Assembly (NCBI GenBank): GCA_964387285.1
Contig: CAYLWO010000001.1
Span: forward strand, 186,001-250,000
Source of the DNA: Anaerohabitans sp964387285
Lineage (GTDB): Bacteria; Zhuqueibacterota; Zhuqueibacteria; Residuimicrobiales; Residuimicrobiaceae
Length of the DNA: 64,000 nt
Reading direction: 5' to 3'
Part shown: positions 8,422-18,675 of the stretch, one piece after another
Position numbering within the stretch: position 1 is the stretch's first letter
Layout: each line of letters opens with the position of its first letter
Program-made: the position numbers and the translations under genes
The notes under the pieces: generated by a model
Told to the model about the DNA's origin: nothing
The model's input: only the letters and a program-made list of their open reading frames with translations
Database searches by the model: none

Positions 8422-9882
8422 TTACGCCTCTTTGCGCTTGCCGGGCATGCCGAGGAATTCTGTATGATTCGGCATTTTCGGAAATTCAGGATATTCTAAA
8501 TGTTTGACCAACTTGGCAATGGTTGCCGGTTTGCCGCTGCGGAAACATTTGTTTGCCGCAATGCCGGTCAGGCAGGAATAGGCGCCGCAACGGTGATCTG
8601 CGGAGCGAAGATATTTATCAACCACCTTTTCCGTGCCGAAAATCTCTGCCAGCATCACGTCATCACCGCCGCCATGCCCGCCTTCGCCCTGCCATACCGG
8701 AATCTCATAGGCCGGTTCACGCAACGGATAAATACGCGTAAAGGTGCCGTCTCCCTTCAGCGCGCCTTGAACCGTGCCGTCGCCGCTGAGGTATACCGAT
8801 TCTTCCTCTTTATGTTCCAATCTGCCTTTTGTTCCGTTAAAAACAATGTAGAATCCTTCCCAACCGTTGAAGGCATTGAGCGAATAACACATCGTGACAT
8901 TGTTGTCATAGCGGACCAGGACATTCATGGTATCTTCTATATCGATTTCCGGACGAAAAACACAGCGATCCCGGAAATAGCCGTCGTAGGATTCGTTGTC
9001 CAGATACAACCGCTTAAAATTGGCATTTTTCGACAAATCCAGTTCAAACGCGCATTTCTCCTTTTCCGGGCAAGTGAGACATCTTTCATGATAACTGGTC
9101 AGGCCGAGGCGTTGCGCCATGGCCGGCGTATAGAATTCGCGTTTGCCGGTGGCCATCACCTGCACGGGGACGGCAGAAAGCCACCAATTGACCAGATCGA
9201 AATGATGGGTGGATTTGTGACACATCAAGCCGCTGGAATATTTTTTTAAACTATGCCAACGCCGAAAATAATCGGCGCCATGGTGTGTGTTCAACATCCA
9301 ATGAAAATCCACAGACAAAACATCGCCGATGATGCCGCTCATCAAAAGATCTTTTACCTGGGTGCGGGGCGGAGAATAGCGATAATTGAACGTCACCCGG
9401 ATTCTTTTACCCGTTCTGTTTTGCGCATCGATTATTTTTTGCAGCTTGCCGGCATCATTGGTTAAAGGTTTTTCCGTAATAACCTCTTTCCCCAGCTCCA
9501 CGGCGCGGATGATATATTGGTGATGAAATGCATCGACGGTCGTTACAATCACATAATCCGGATTGGTTTCTCGAATCATGCGGTCAAAATTATCAGCTTT
9601 ATATATGGGCGGTTGTTGAGCGCCTTTAGATTGTGCAAACTGTTGCGCTACTTGCAGACGACCGAGATTGACATCACATAATCCCACCAGTTCGCTGGTA
9701 TCTTTGAACCGATCCAAAATGGCCCGCAGGTACATATAAGAACGACCGCCTACGCCGACGATCGCATACCGTTTACGCGATGAGCTCTGAGCAATACTTT
9801 TTGCCGCCCCGGTTAACAGCATGCCCGCGGCGGCCACACTGCTGGTCTGAATAAAAGTCCGACGATTCATTTTTTTCATCAT
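8422..9882 (-). CDS. Gfo/Idh/MocA family oxidoreductase with Tat signal
   Basis: This 486-residue protein is an NAD(P)-dependent sugar or cyclitol dehydrogenase-like enzyme. The N-terminus has a twin-arginine signal (NRRTFIQTSS at 6-15), so it should be exported folded with its nucleotide. The Rossmann nucleotide motif is VGVGGRS at 42-48, the family EKP is at 137-139, and THHFDLVNWW at 225-234 holds the likely catalytic His/Asp region. A CxxCx5C group (C268, C271, C277) plus C307 in RDRC forms a candidate metal site shared with the paralog at 27636. The start follows AAGGAGAGT. It is the last gene of the long catabolic block and is followed by a palindrome. The substrate is unknown. Confidence 0.88.
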   Translation of the reverse strand: MMKKMNRRTFIQTSSVAAAGMLLTGAAKSIAQSSSRKRYAIVGVGGRSYMYLRAILDRFKDTSELVGLCDVNLGRLQVAQQFAQSKGAQQPPIYKADNFDRMIRETNPDYVIVTTVDAFHHQYIIRAVELGKEVITEKPLTNDAGKLQKIIDAQNRTGKRIRVTFNYRYSPPRTQVKDLLMSGIIGDVLSVDFHWMLNTHHGADYFRRWHSLKKYSSGLMCHKSTHHFDLVNWWLSAVPVQVMATGKREFYTPAMAQRLGLTSYHERCLTCPEKEKCAFELDLSKNANFKRLYLDNESYDGYFRDRCVFRPEIDIEDTMNVLVRYDNNVTMCYSLNAFNGWEGFYIVFNGTKGRLEHKEEESVYLSGDGTVQGALKGDGTFTRIYPLREPAYEIPVWQGEGGHGGGDDVMLAEIFGTEKVVDKYLRSADHRCGAYSCLTGIAANKCFRSGKPATIAKLVKHLEYPEFPKMPNHTEFLGMPGKRKEA

Positions 9883-9906
9883 ACTCTCCTTTATCTCAAA
9901 TTTTTT

Positions 9907-10962
9907 TCATGCCAAGAATCTATGTGCGTTAATATAATAAATTTTGTACAAAATCGGATCAGGCAGATGCAGACCGTAAATCTTCCAACGACAGGGCCGC
10001 CAGCGTCCCAAATAGTCAGGATAATCGAAATATTCGTCGCGAGTTTCCAGAAATCTGAAATAGCATCGGTAGACCTCTGCAGAAACGGGCATATCAACGC
10101 CAAACAAAATCCGATCTTGAAATGCCGTCAAAAATTCCCTCGCCGTATACGGTTGTCGCCCCAGTTCGTCCATGCGAGCGGAAAAATCGATAAATACATT
10201 CGGGAAACGATTCATCAGGTCAGCCACAGAGGCCAGGTCTTCAGGATTATTGGCGACATGCGGCAAAATAAATGTTGTTTTGGGATGACGGGCTATAACC
10301 TGGTCGCGTTGCAGCAAGAGTTCTTCTTTGGAAAAAAAAGAACCGTAAAAACTCCAACCCGGAAATTCCTGCAATGTTTGATAATGCTCGTTGGTCGCGT
10401 CAATCGGTAAAAAAAAGGCCGCCGGATCTGATACATGCATTAAAACAGGCAGATCAAGTCTTGCAGCAGTATCCCAAACCGGGCTAAAACGCTTATCGTC
10501 AATACGTATCAGATTCCCATCAGCATCTGTAAAGCGGAGACCTAATTCCTTGGTTATCTTTAGTCCTCTGGCGCCGAGTGCCACATCCTGTTCCAGATGA
10601 ACAAGAAGGCTATCAATAAAATCAGGGGATTTGAACAGACGAAAATCCCCCCATTGTGCAAAATCAGACATTGTAAACGCGGAAAAGCGATCCGGATTTT
10701 TCGTCATATAGCCGGAAGCATAGACGGAAAAGTCTATCCGTTCAATCGTATACGTATTATTTGCATAGGGAAGGATTGCGTTGCCGGTTACATTGTTAAA
10801 CAAACATACACCCACCTCATCCATCACTTTCAGTATGGCTTCCCTGGTGGTGGAGCCGAACAAATGATTGTGAAAATCGATTACCGGAAACCGGGCCCTT
10901 GCCGGGATGCGTTCGGTCCTTTGCAACATGCAACGCTGTTTTTCATCTTTTCCATATTCCAT
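9907..10962 (-). CDS. Amidohydrolase-family (amidohydrolase 2) TIM-barrel protein
   Basis: This 351-residue protein has no signal peptide and is predicted cytoplasmic. Near the N-terminus DFHNHL gives the metal-binding HxH. Later landmarks are VLMHVSDP, ILPHVANN and the C-terminal FGVDMP, whose Asp matches the last metal ligand of the ACMSD/amidohydrolase 2 group. Members hydrolyse lactones, decarboxylate aromatic acids or cut C-N bonds. Beside sugar dehydrogenases a sugar-lactonase role is plausible, but this is inference. The start at 10962 has no clear Shine-Dalgarno; a later ATG at 10929 is possible and would still keep the HxH. It lies 24 nt upstream of the Gfo/Idh/MocA gene and about 70 nt after GH38. 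Confidence 0.75.
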   Translation of the reverse strand: MEYGKDEKQRCMLQRTERIPARARFPVIDFHNHLFGSTTREAILKVMDEVGVCLFNNVTGNAILPYANNTYTIERIDFSVYASGYMTKNPDRFSAFTMSDFAQWGDFRLFKSPDFIDSLLVHLEQDVALGARGLKITKELGLRFTDADGNLIRIDDKRFSPVWDTAARLDLPVLMHVSDPAAFFLPIDATNEHYQTLQEFPGWSFYGSFFSKEELLLQRDQVIARHPKTTFILPHVANNPEDLASVADLMNRFPNVFIDFSARMDELGRQPYTAREFLTAFQDRILFGVDMPVSAEVYRCYFRFLETRDEYFDYPDYLGRWRPCRWKIYGLHLPDPILYKIYYINAHRFLA

Positions 10963-11032
10963 GTGTTAAGTTTAGTGATTTTAAGAGAAAAACACATCAA
11001 AAAAAACGCCAACACCATTTTTTTGCCACGTT

Positions 11033-13561
11033 TTACAATTTTTGCTCCAGCAGATTTACCTCGCGAATCGGTCCCTTTGATTCAAGCGGAATATTTACAG
11101 TTTTAATCTGGGACGGTTGCATGGAAATCGGGAAAGACACGTCCCCTGTCTCCATTTGCACTACGCCGGATGTTTTAGCGCCCTCCAGTTCAACACAACG
11201 AAGAATCAATGAGGAAAGATCTTCAGAAATTTTAATCGCTGTAACAGCAGAATGGTCGCACGTACCGGATATGAATGATTTACGCATCGGCCATGCACCG
11301 ACATGATTTGTTGTCAGCAACAGCGACGGCGGCTCCAGGTATGCGATGGCTTGCTGTGCGACATTTGCCGCACGCCAGTCGCCCGCATGCGGCATGAGCT
11401 GATAATTGAATTCGTGTTTGCCCTGTTCCATCCAACGGACATTTTCTTTAACGTCAACTATCTCGGGATTATGATGCGTCCAGGCAGTGCTGTGCAAAAC
11501 CGTAATACGCATATCGCCGTTTTCCACACTGTAACCGCAGGCGAAATCGTTAATCAGCGCCAAGCCAAACGCGCCGTCCAGGCTGCTGATGTCCACCCAG
11601 TTCTGGCCGGGTTCTTCTTCCCCATTCATGGGTCGTTCGATAAATCCATAGGGAATGGAATAGGTCAGTTTGCCGTTTTTCATAGCGGTCGGAAAGGAAA
11701 GCTTGAACACCCGGGCCTTTTCCTGCCAATCCAACTGTACGCGGCAGGATAAATCGCCGGAATGAGCGGATAAAAAGAATTCCTGGGTTAGGGTTGAGGA
11801 TTGATAGCGATTACAAATGCTGAGGCCGGCTCGTTCAGGGCCTTGTTCCACAATCTTTACATTCGCGCGATCGAACCTGCCCACCTCCTGATCATACTTG
11901 ACAATGCGATGCCCCCAGGTGTCGTCCCAATCATTCAGTACGATGCCGGTTGCCGCAGGACCGCTGAGCAATTCCTGTTTGGTCTTTTTATCATAATACG
12001 AGGTAATGAAGCCGCTCGAAGTGTCAAATAACACTTTTACCCACTCGTTTTCCAATTTATTGTTGCAAACAGATAAGCCCTTCGGTGGAACCGGAGGTTT
12101 TTCTTTTGCGCCAAAGTCCATGCGGTACAGTTGATATCCCATGGCCGGAAGATCGGCCTGAAAGATGAAACGGATGCGGCTTTTAACCTTGGTGCCGGCA
12201 GTGGCGATTTGCTGGTAGGCAATGGCTTGTCCCTCGCCATTGCGTAAGACGGGCGTTGCTTTGCGGTCCAGCCGTTCCATTTCAATTTCTATTGGAAATT
12301 TCTGCGCCCAGGAGCAGGAATTAAACACGATGAACGGCGTGCTCTTGGGGTACTCCCGATCTTCTGTTTTTACCTTTTGCGCCATGGCAAATAGAGACTG
12401 GGTAATCACTTTTTTCGCAACTGACTGGCTGTAGCCGAAATCGTTGCGACTGTCATAATAAGCCTGTTCTAGGGAACTGCCGGCGAGAATGTCATGAAAT
12501 TGATTGAACAATGTTTTTTTCCAGGCCTCTGTCAACGATTCGGCCGGATAAGGCGTTTTTAAAATAAACGTGTTCAAAGCGGCCAGTTTTTCTGCAGTCA
12601 ACAAAACAGACTCAGCCTGACGGTTCCATAATTTTACATCCGAGCAGGCGGAATAACAGCCGCGGGCATGATGCTGCAATTCTTCGTTTACGACGTTTAA
12701 AGCGATATTTTGTCGGCGAAAATCAGCGACATAATTTTCCAGGTTGGAAAAACGCATGTTGGGCAGGTCTTTTTGCTGCATGGATTTAATTTTCTCAATG
12801 GTGGCGATAGTCGGGGCGCCGCCATGATTGCCCACGCCGTAAAACACGGTATACTGATTCACCTGCGGCATATATTTTTGAAAGCGTTCATCATATTGCT
12901 GGATCCGTTCTTCCATATCACTATCGCTGCCACCGTAAGATTCCAAAATGGTAAACGCCTGTATTTGGCTGCCATCCTGCCCCTGCCAGACAAATATCGG
13001 TGTGGTTAGATCCGTTTTCTCTTCCAGTTTAGGACGCATATAAAAATAGCAATCCAAACCCTGGCCTTTTAAAATCTGCGGCAGGGACCAGGGGTGGCCA
13101 AAAGTATCCGGTCCAAATCCGACCGTGGCCATCCGGCCGAAATGCTTTTGAAAAAAGGTTTGTCCATACAAGCCCTGGCGCACCAGAGATTCACCGGAAG
13201 GGCAATTCACATCCGCTTCCACCCACCAACCGCTGACGATATTCCAGCGGCCTTCCGCCACGCGCTGCTTGATCTCGGCAAACATTTGCGGGTCTGCTTC
13301 AGCCACCCACTCATAGAATTGCGCGGAACTGACCACCAGGGCCACATCCGGATAGGTTTTCATCCTGTCCAGAGCAGAACGGAACGTGGCAAACACTTCG
13401 GCATATCCTTCATCCCAGGTCCAACGCCACACCGGGTCAATATGTGCGTGACCGATCATATAATACTGGGTCTTTTTCTGATCAGAACCGTATACTCCGG
13501 TCAGGCCGGCCCATAGAACCCAAAAGGCCATCTGGATTTGAAAAATACATTTTCTTTTCAT
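11033..13561 (-). CDS. GH38 alpha-mannosidase, secreted
   Basis: The protein has 842 residues from the ATG at 13561, chosen because it follows AGAGGAAG and begins a signal peptide (MKRKCIFQIQMAFWVLWAG); the frame is open 38 codons further upstream, into the GH92 gene. The GH38 zinc site is complete by motif: HAHID at 38-42 (H40 and D42), nucleophile D152 in GPDTFGH, and H356 in NQFHDILAGSS. A central domain and large C-terminal beta domains follow, and the length is usual for bacterial GH38. It would release alpha-mannose from oligosaccharides in the periplasm or outside. It starts 17 nt after GH92, which points to joint action on mannosylated glycans. Confidence 0.92.
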   Translation of the reverse strand: MKRKCIFQIQMAFWVLWAGLTGVYGSDQKKTQYYMIGHAHIDPVWRWTWDEGYAEVFATFRSALDRMKTYPDVALVVSSAQFYEWVAEADPQMFAEIKQRVAEGRWNIVSGWWVEADVNCPSGESLVRQGLYGQTFFQKHFGRMATVGFGPDTFGHPWSLPQILKGQGLDCYFYMRPKLEEKTDLTTPIFVWQGQDGSQIQAFTILESYGGSDSDMEERIQQYDERFQKYMPQVNQYTVFYGVGNHGGAPTIATIEKIKSMQQKDLPNMRFSNLENYVADFRRQNIALNVVNEELQHHARGCYSACSDVKLWNRQAESVLLTAEKLAALNTFILKTPYPAESLTEAWKKTLFNQFHDILAGSSLEQAYYDSRNDFGYSQSVAKKVITQSLFAMAQKVKTEDREYPKSTPFIVFNSCSWAQKFPIEIEMERLDRKATPVLRNGEGQAIAYQQIATAGTKVKSRIRFIFQADLPAMGYQLYRMDFGAKEKPPVPPKGLSVCNNKLENEWVKVLFDTSSGFITSYYDKKTKQELLSGPAATGIVLNDWDDTWGHRIVKYDQEVGRFDRANVKIVEQGPERAGLSICNRYQSSTLTQEFFLSAHSGDLSCRVQLDWQEKARVFKLSFPTAMKNGKLTYSIPYGFIERPMNGEEEPGQNWVDISSLDGAFGLALINDFACGYSVENGDMRITVLHSTAWTHHNPEIVDVKENVRWMEQGKHEFNYQLMPHAGDWRAANVAQQAIAYLEPPSLLLTTNHVGAWPMRKSFISGTCDHSAVTAIKISEDLSSLILRCVELEGAKTSGVVQMETGDVSFPISMQPSQIKTVNIPLESKGPIREVNLLEQKL

Positions 13562-13578
13562 ATCTTCCTCTCTACAAA

Positions 13579-15834
13579 TTATTCCTGCTCGATACCCCAT
13601 TTTTTGTTCGGCTTCGGGCCCATTTGATAGACCAATTCGCCGCCTTTGACAATGTCGTTGTAATGCAATCGACATCTATTCAAGACCTGGCCGTTCAAGC
13701 GGGCGGATTGTATATAAAAATTGTCATCAGACAAATTTTCCGCTTTGATGACAAATTTTTTGCCTTTATGTAAAATCGGATCCAACTGAATTTCCACTAA
13801 ATCGAAAATTGGCGACGTCAACTGGAATACCGGATCTCCGACGCATATCTGATATAATCCCATAGAGGCCAGGACGTACCAGGAAGCCATGGTGCCACAA
13901 TCATCATCCATCTCTGGAATGTAACTGGCCGGCTCTGCCCTGTAAATGCGTCCAAAGTAAGGCGTTTTATAGAATCCATGTGGACCATAAATTTGCTTCA
14001 TCGGCCTGGTCAGAATTTGATTCACCTTTTGCTGTGCAAGCCAGGGAGCGCCCGCCTCATTGAACAGAAAAGGAACGTGAAGATCCTGTTCATTGTTATG
14101 ATTATACAAATCGTTGTCGAAAAAATAAACCAGATCTGCGATAAATTTTTCTTTGCCGCCGCATAAGTCAATCAGGCCAGGGATGTCATGCAATACAAAC
14201 CAGCGCCACTGCCAGGTCGTCGCCTCATAGACATAGGTTTCATCGATGACAGTTGGATCCGGAAAAGGCAACCAGTTGCCATGCTCATCTTTAGCCCGAA
14301 AAAAACCAATCGCCGGATCCCATACGTTGCGATAAAACTGCGCGCGACGCGAAAACAACTCGTAATCTTTAGTTTTATTCAAAGACTTCGCCATCTGCGC
14401 CACACACCAATTATCGTAGCTGTTCTCCTGGGTGCGATCCGGTCGTTTTGGCATATAACCGAGCTGTTGATATTGTTCATATATTCTACGCAGCACGCTA
14501 GAGTCCATTTTTGATTTAACGCCGGCTGCCGCATTGCCGAACTCGGCGCGAAACTCGTAGGCATCACGACGCATTCCCTGATAAGCCGCCTCCAGATCAT
14601 AATCGCGCAGTCCTTTGGCGTAGGCATCGGCCATAACCGCCACGGTGTGCTCGCGACGAATGGTGAGAAACGGCCAATGTTCACCACCCTGTTCGTACAT
14701 TTTAATGAATGATCGCACCATATCCTGTAATGGCTGCGGACGTATCAAGGAAAAAAGCGGATACTTTGTACGAAACGTATCCCATAGAGACCAGGAATCG
14801 TAATAGGTGAAATTTTGCGCCTGATGCGTTTGATTATCAGTCCCCTGATAACTGCCGTCCGCATTAACCGCATGAACCGGCATTTGACAGGAATGATAGA
14901 GGGCAGTATAAAAAAGTTGTTTGTATTCCTCGTTGCCAACCACTCGAATAGAAGAGAGATAATCATTCCAAGCCGCACGAGCTTGTTTGCGAACACGGTC
15001 AAAAGACCAATGAGGTATCTCATGCAAACAATTTTCCCGTGCCTGTTTGACGCCCACTGCCGAGAGTCCGATTTTAATTTGAATGACCTCGTTGTCGTAG
15101 GTGTCAAAATGAAAGTCCAGCAGAATACTGCCGCCTCTTACAGACCTTTTTTCAGAGAGTACCTGATCGTGAAAAATTGATGTTTTCTTGCCAGCTCGTT
15201 CCAATTCCACCCAAAAATAGATTGTATAATTCTCCATACTGCCGCAGAGCTGACCTGCTGTGACATGACCTTCGATGTGCGCATCATCCACAACGGTTAA
15301 TGCCGCGTCCCTGACTGTAGTAAATCCGCGCCCCAGATCAACCAGGACATGGCTGCTGTCGGATTTTGGAAATTTAAAACGCAACAATCCGGCATGCACA
15401 GTTGTTGTGAGCTCGCAGGTTATGGCCGGAGAACCAAGTGAGACTCGATAATATCCCGGTTCAGCTATTTCGCTTTTTTTATCATACTTTTGACTGTAAT
15501 CTGCAGGCAATAATTTGGTTTTTCCGAGCAAAGGAAGAAATAAAACATTGCCGCCTGCACCGCTGCACCCTTCTCCGCCTAAACGCACCAGGCTGAAACC
15601 CATCATCTTTTCATCCAGATAGTTATAGCCGGAATGCGCCTGGTGATTAAAGCCGCTGGGATAAGAATCCGGGCCTAATTTCATCATGCCAAAGGGAACG
15701 ACCGGGCCGGGAAACAGCTGGCCATGGTCACCAGCAGTGTTAAAAAACGGATTAACATAATCCACCGGTTGCCTCGGCCGGTTTGTGCAGAAAAATGAAA
15801 AAAGCAAAAAAGCACAGAGAATGATTCTTTTCAT
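13579..15834 (-). CDS. GH92 exo-alpha-mannosidase, secreted
   Basis: This 751-residue protein has a hydrophobic signal (MKRIILCAFLLFSFFC); the Cys at 16 does not sit in a good lipobox, so lipidation is uncertain. GH92 hallmarks are present: YVNPFFNT, then GDHGQLFPGPVVPFGM near the N-terminus, and EMDDDCGTMASWYVLASMG with GDPVFQLTSPIFD towards the C-terminus, covering the acidic catalytic and calcium-binding region of the (alpha/alpha)6 domain. GH92 enzymes are calcium-dependent inverting exo-mannosidases on alpha-1,2/1,3/1,4/1,6 links or mannose-1-phosphate esters. The start follows AAAGG. It sits directly upstream of GH38. The linkage specificity cannot be read from the sequence. Confidence 0.93.
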   Translation of the reverse strand: MKRIILCAFLLFSFFCTNRPRQPVDYVNPFFNTAGDHGQLFPGPVVPFGMMKLGPDSYPSGFNHQAHSGYNYLDEKMMGFSLVRLGGEGCSGAGGNVLFLPLLGKTKLLPADYSQKYDKKSEIAEPGYYRVSLGSPAITCELTTTVHAGLLRFKFPKSDSSHVLVDLGRGFTTVRDAALTVVDDAHIEGHVTAGQLCGSMENYTIYFWVELERAGKKTSIFHDQVLSEKRSVRGGSILLDFHFDTYDNEVIQIKIGLSAVGVKQARENCLHEIPHWSFDRVRKQARAAWNDYLSSIRVVGNEEYKQLFYTALYHSCQMPVHAVNADGSYQGTDNQTHQAQNFTYYDSWSLWDTFRTKYPLFSLIRPQPLQDMVRSFIKMYEQGGEHWPFLTIRREHTVAVMADAYAKGLRDYDLEAAYQGMRRDAYEFRAEFGNAAAGVKSKMDSSVLRRIYEQYQQLGYMPKRPDRTQENSYDNWCVAQMAKSLNKTKDYELFSRRAQFYRNVWDPAIGFFRAKDEHGNWLPFPDPTVIDETYVYEATTWQWRWFVLHDIPGLIDLCGGKEKFIADLVYFFDNDLYNHNNEQDLHVPFLFNEAGAPWLAQQKVNQILTRPMKQIYGPHGFYKTPYFGRIYRAEPASYIPEMDDDCGTMASWYVLASMGLYQICVGDPVFQLTSPIFDLVEIQLDPILHKGKKFVIKAENLSDDNFYIQSARLNGQVLNRCRLHYNDIVKGGELVYQMGPKPNKKWGIEQE

Positions 15835-15915
15835 TTTTACAACCTTTGATTAACCAGGCTTCATGTCTTACTTTAAGTGTTTCTGCAAATTGCCCATTTT
15901 TAAATGGTTTACATT

Positions 15916-18660
15916 TTATTTCTTTTTCTTAACATATTCCTGGTACTTTTCTTCACGCTCAAAGCGAAGCAGCGCCGGATTGTCCAAAGATACCGACTCG
16001 TTTATGGACTTCCAATTGAATTCTTTATCAAACGGATCAAGCGCCTTTTGAGGATCAAAAAGTCTGCGATCCACAGGCAAAGCTCTATAGGGCGCACTAT
16101 TGATAACAGAGTCGCTAAAGCAATCCGACAGGTCGCTGGCGCAAGCATCATACAGATTCAAGGGCGGCAGGTTCAAAATCGTATAGATGGTCTTCATAAT
16201 ACTTACGATGCTGGTGTGCACTTTTGAAATATGACCGGCTTTGGCGTATGGACTGATGACCATACAGAGACTTCGATGCGCGTCTACATGATCCAAACCG
16301 CCTTGTGCATCATCTTCGGTGATCACAATCGCCATTTGCGGCCAGAAAGGGCTATGGCTAAGCAATTCCACCAAACGGCCGACAGCCAGATCGTTATCGC
16401 TCATATAAGAAGCGCGGAACGGATAGCCGTCTTTGGGTCGGGGATCGGCAGCATGATCGTTGGGCAGCATCATGGTTATGACTTGCGGAAAAGGTTCCTT
16501 GCCGCTGAGCCAACGAGTTTTAAATTCTTCCTCAAACATATCCATACGAAATTGATCCGGGATATTCATATTAAAAGTCGCAAAACGGCGCGACGTATTG
16601 TCGTATAATGGTTTGGGCATGGGATAATTGGCTGCCAACCGAATGCCGGTGTACTTATCCATCTGCTCTTCATAACTGGCGGCGAATTCAAAACCCAGAC
16701 CGTAATTGGCAAAACGAATGCCGTGCCGGTTAAAATGCTCCCAGATTGCGCCGGCTTCGTTATAATCCTCCGGATAGATGGCTCCGGAAGCTCCGGTAAA
16801 ACCCAGGCGTCCTTTTGCATCAGCGGTCTGATCCCTTTTGCCATGTCCATAATGCGCGCTGGTAGAAGTTTCCACCCATTCGTTCGGATAGGTATTGACC
16901 AACCAGCGATGGCCGTCAGCTGAATGGTCTGAATCGCAATAAAAATTATCACACATGCTGAACCGTTTGGCCAGAGCGATGTGATTGGGCATGGCCAAAG
17001 CGCTGTCCACTTTTTGTCTGGTGTGTTCATTGACAAAATCGCGATGAACGCCGTAAATGCTCAACTCGGGGTCACCGTTGCCATTGGTCAGTGCGCCAAA
17101 CACCTCATCATAGGTGCGATTTTCTTTGGTCACATAGACTACGTATTTGATCGGCGACAGCGATGCAAAAGTATTGGCTCGAGCAGAAATTTTTGTACGT
17201 GTCACGTTGTTTTCAACAACTTGATCGGTATAGTCGGTCAGGTCACGCGCTTTGGGCGTCGGCATAATCGTGACAAAACCGTACATCAAATGGCCGATAT
17301 TAGTGGGATCCGTTGCCGCATGTTCCTTGCCGGCATTAGGACCGGCGCCCAATCCTTTTGCGTTTGCGACAATCAATGTTTTATCATCGTCGACCATGGC
17401 AAGTTTGCTGGGAAACCAGGCTGTCGGGATATGACCCAGAAATTTCAGCTTTTGTGCATCGATGACCGCTACACTGTTGATGCCTGATTCAGCGACATAG
17501 AGACGATCCTGTTTTTTATTCAGACACAAACCAAAAGGAATCACGCCGCGCAGATGGGCGAGTTCGTCTGTAAGGAACAGATCGATGTCCTTAACCTTCT
17601 CGCCGGTCGCAGTGTTCAGCACGGTAATGCAATCATTATTGCCGTTGCTGACAAACACATAACGATCACCGGCGGCAATGGAATTAGGTCCGCTCCCTCC
17701 TATCGCCTCGCACTCTTCCAATAATTCTCCAACAAGGTGGCCGGTTTTAACCTTGGCAATTACTTGCGCTTTGTCCGGTTCGGTAATATCTACAGTCCAG
17801 ACAGAAAAGGATTCCGGCGCATTGGCATCACCCAATCCCGGGACCTCTTTGCCTTCACGGACCACTCCGGTTTCCGCTTCTTTAGACGGCACTCCAAAGG
17901 GTGGAAACGTGAGCGTGCTGGTTTCCGGTTTGTCCGGATCATATCCTTTCACGACGGAATACTCGTACATGCCGACGTTGGCGACGTAGGCTTTTGTGCC
18001 GTCTTTTGACAGAGCAATGCCGAAGGGGTAGCGTCCTACAGGAACATTGCGCACCACTTTATGTTGTGTCACGTCAACGATGATCATGCGAAAATTGGCC
18101 TGATCAACAGCATACAAGAGCGTGCCGTCTTTATTTAGCACCAGCTCACCGATGTAGCCGCTTTTGTATTCACCGTCGGTAAACCGGCCGTTGAGATCAA
18201 TGACCGCCTGGCGCCGACAGGTTTCCAGATCAAATATCAAAATTTCTCCGCCGCCGCCTGAAGAGGCATAGAGCGTGCGATTATCCGGCGCAATGGCGAG
18301 TCCCATGAACACGGTTTCCAATATGCCCTTGCCACTCTGGCCTTTTTCCGGTATTTGTTTGACCGCAGGTTGCGTGGATTGCCAATCGCGAATAATAGAA
18401 AGGGAAAAAGGAAAAGTGCCGCTGTTGGCCGTTACGATAATTTTTTGATCCGGACTGACGGTTAATCCGTACGGGTGCGGCGCCACGCGAATCAACTTTC
18501 CGGCAGGAGTCACGAGGCGTCCATTCGGCAATATAGCGGTTCCATCGCTGTTGATATGGGTGTATCTATCGCCGGCGGGTGCAGAGAAATTATAATGCTT
18601 CTCAGATTGACGGCAACCAGAGATGGTCAGAATAATAAACAGCAGAGACCATTTTTTCAT
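15916..18660 (-). CDS. YVTN/YncE beta-propeller fused to phosphoesterase (alkaline-phosphatase-like) lipoprotein
   Basis: The protein has 914 residues with a lipobox (LTISGC) near residue 16, so it is likely membrane-anchored outside the cytoplasm. The N-terminal half is a seven-bladed YVTN-type propeller (PHPYGLTVSPDQKIIVTANS, GRYPFGIALSKDGTKAYVAN, TAWFPSKLAMVDDDKTLIVAN). The C-terminal half is a phosphoesterase domain (VVYVTKENRTYDEVFG, NFYCDSDHSADGHRWL, MAIVITEDDAQGGLDHVDAHRS) that carries the Asp/His metal ligands of the phospholipase C/acid phosphatase group. The fusion is known in other bacteria under the name bifunctional YncE/alkaline phosphatase family. AGAGGAAAG precedes the start. 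It follows the MFS gene by 15 nt. A phosphomonoester or diester substrate from the target glycan is inference. Confidence 0.85.
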   Translation of the reverse strand: MKKWSLLFIILTISGCRQSEKHYNFSAPAGDRYTHINSDGTAILPNGRLVTPAGKLIRVAPHPYGLTVSPDQKIIVTANSGTFPFSLSIIRDWQSTQPAVKQIPEKGQSGKGILETVFMGLAIAPDNRTLYASSGGGGEILIFDLETCRRQAVIDLNGRFTDGEYKSGYIGELVLNKDGTLLYAVDQANFRMIIVDVTQHKVVRNVPVGRYPFGIALSKDGTKAYVANVGMYEYSVVKGYDPDKPETSTLTFPPFGVPSKEAETGVVREGKEVPGLGDANAPESFSVWTVDITEPDKAQVIAKVKTGHLVGELLEECEAIGGSGPNSIAAGDRYVFVSNGNNDCITVLNTATGEKVKDIDLFLTDELAHLRGVIPFGLCLNKKQDRLYVAESGINSVAVIDAQKLKFLGHIPTAWFPSKLAMVDDDKTLIVANAKGLGAGPNAGKEHAATDPTNIGHLMYGFVTIMPTPKARDLTDYTDQVVENNVTRTKISARANTFASLSPIKYVVYVTKENRTYDEVFGALTNGNGDPELSIYGVHRDFVNEHTRQKVDSALAMPNHIALAKRFSMCDNFYCDSDHSADGHRWLVNTYPNEWVETSTSAHYGHGKRDQTADAKGRLGFTGASGAIYPEDYNEAGAIWEHFNRHGIRFANYGLGFEFAASYEEQMDKYTGIRLAANYPMPKPLYDNTSRRFATFNMNIPDQFRMDMFEEEFKTRWLSGKEPFPQVITMMLPNDHAADPRPKDGYPFRASYMSDNDLAVGRLVELLSHSPFWPQMAIVITEDDAQGGLDHVDAHRSLCMVISPYAKAGHISKVHTSIVSIMKTIYTILNLPPLNLYDACASDLSDCFSDSVINSAPYRALPVDRRLFDPQKALDPFDKEFNWKSINESVSLDNPALLRFEREEKYQEYVKKKK

Positions 18661-18675
18661 ACGTCTTTCCTCTAT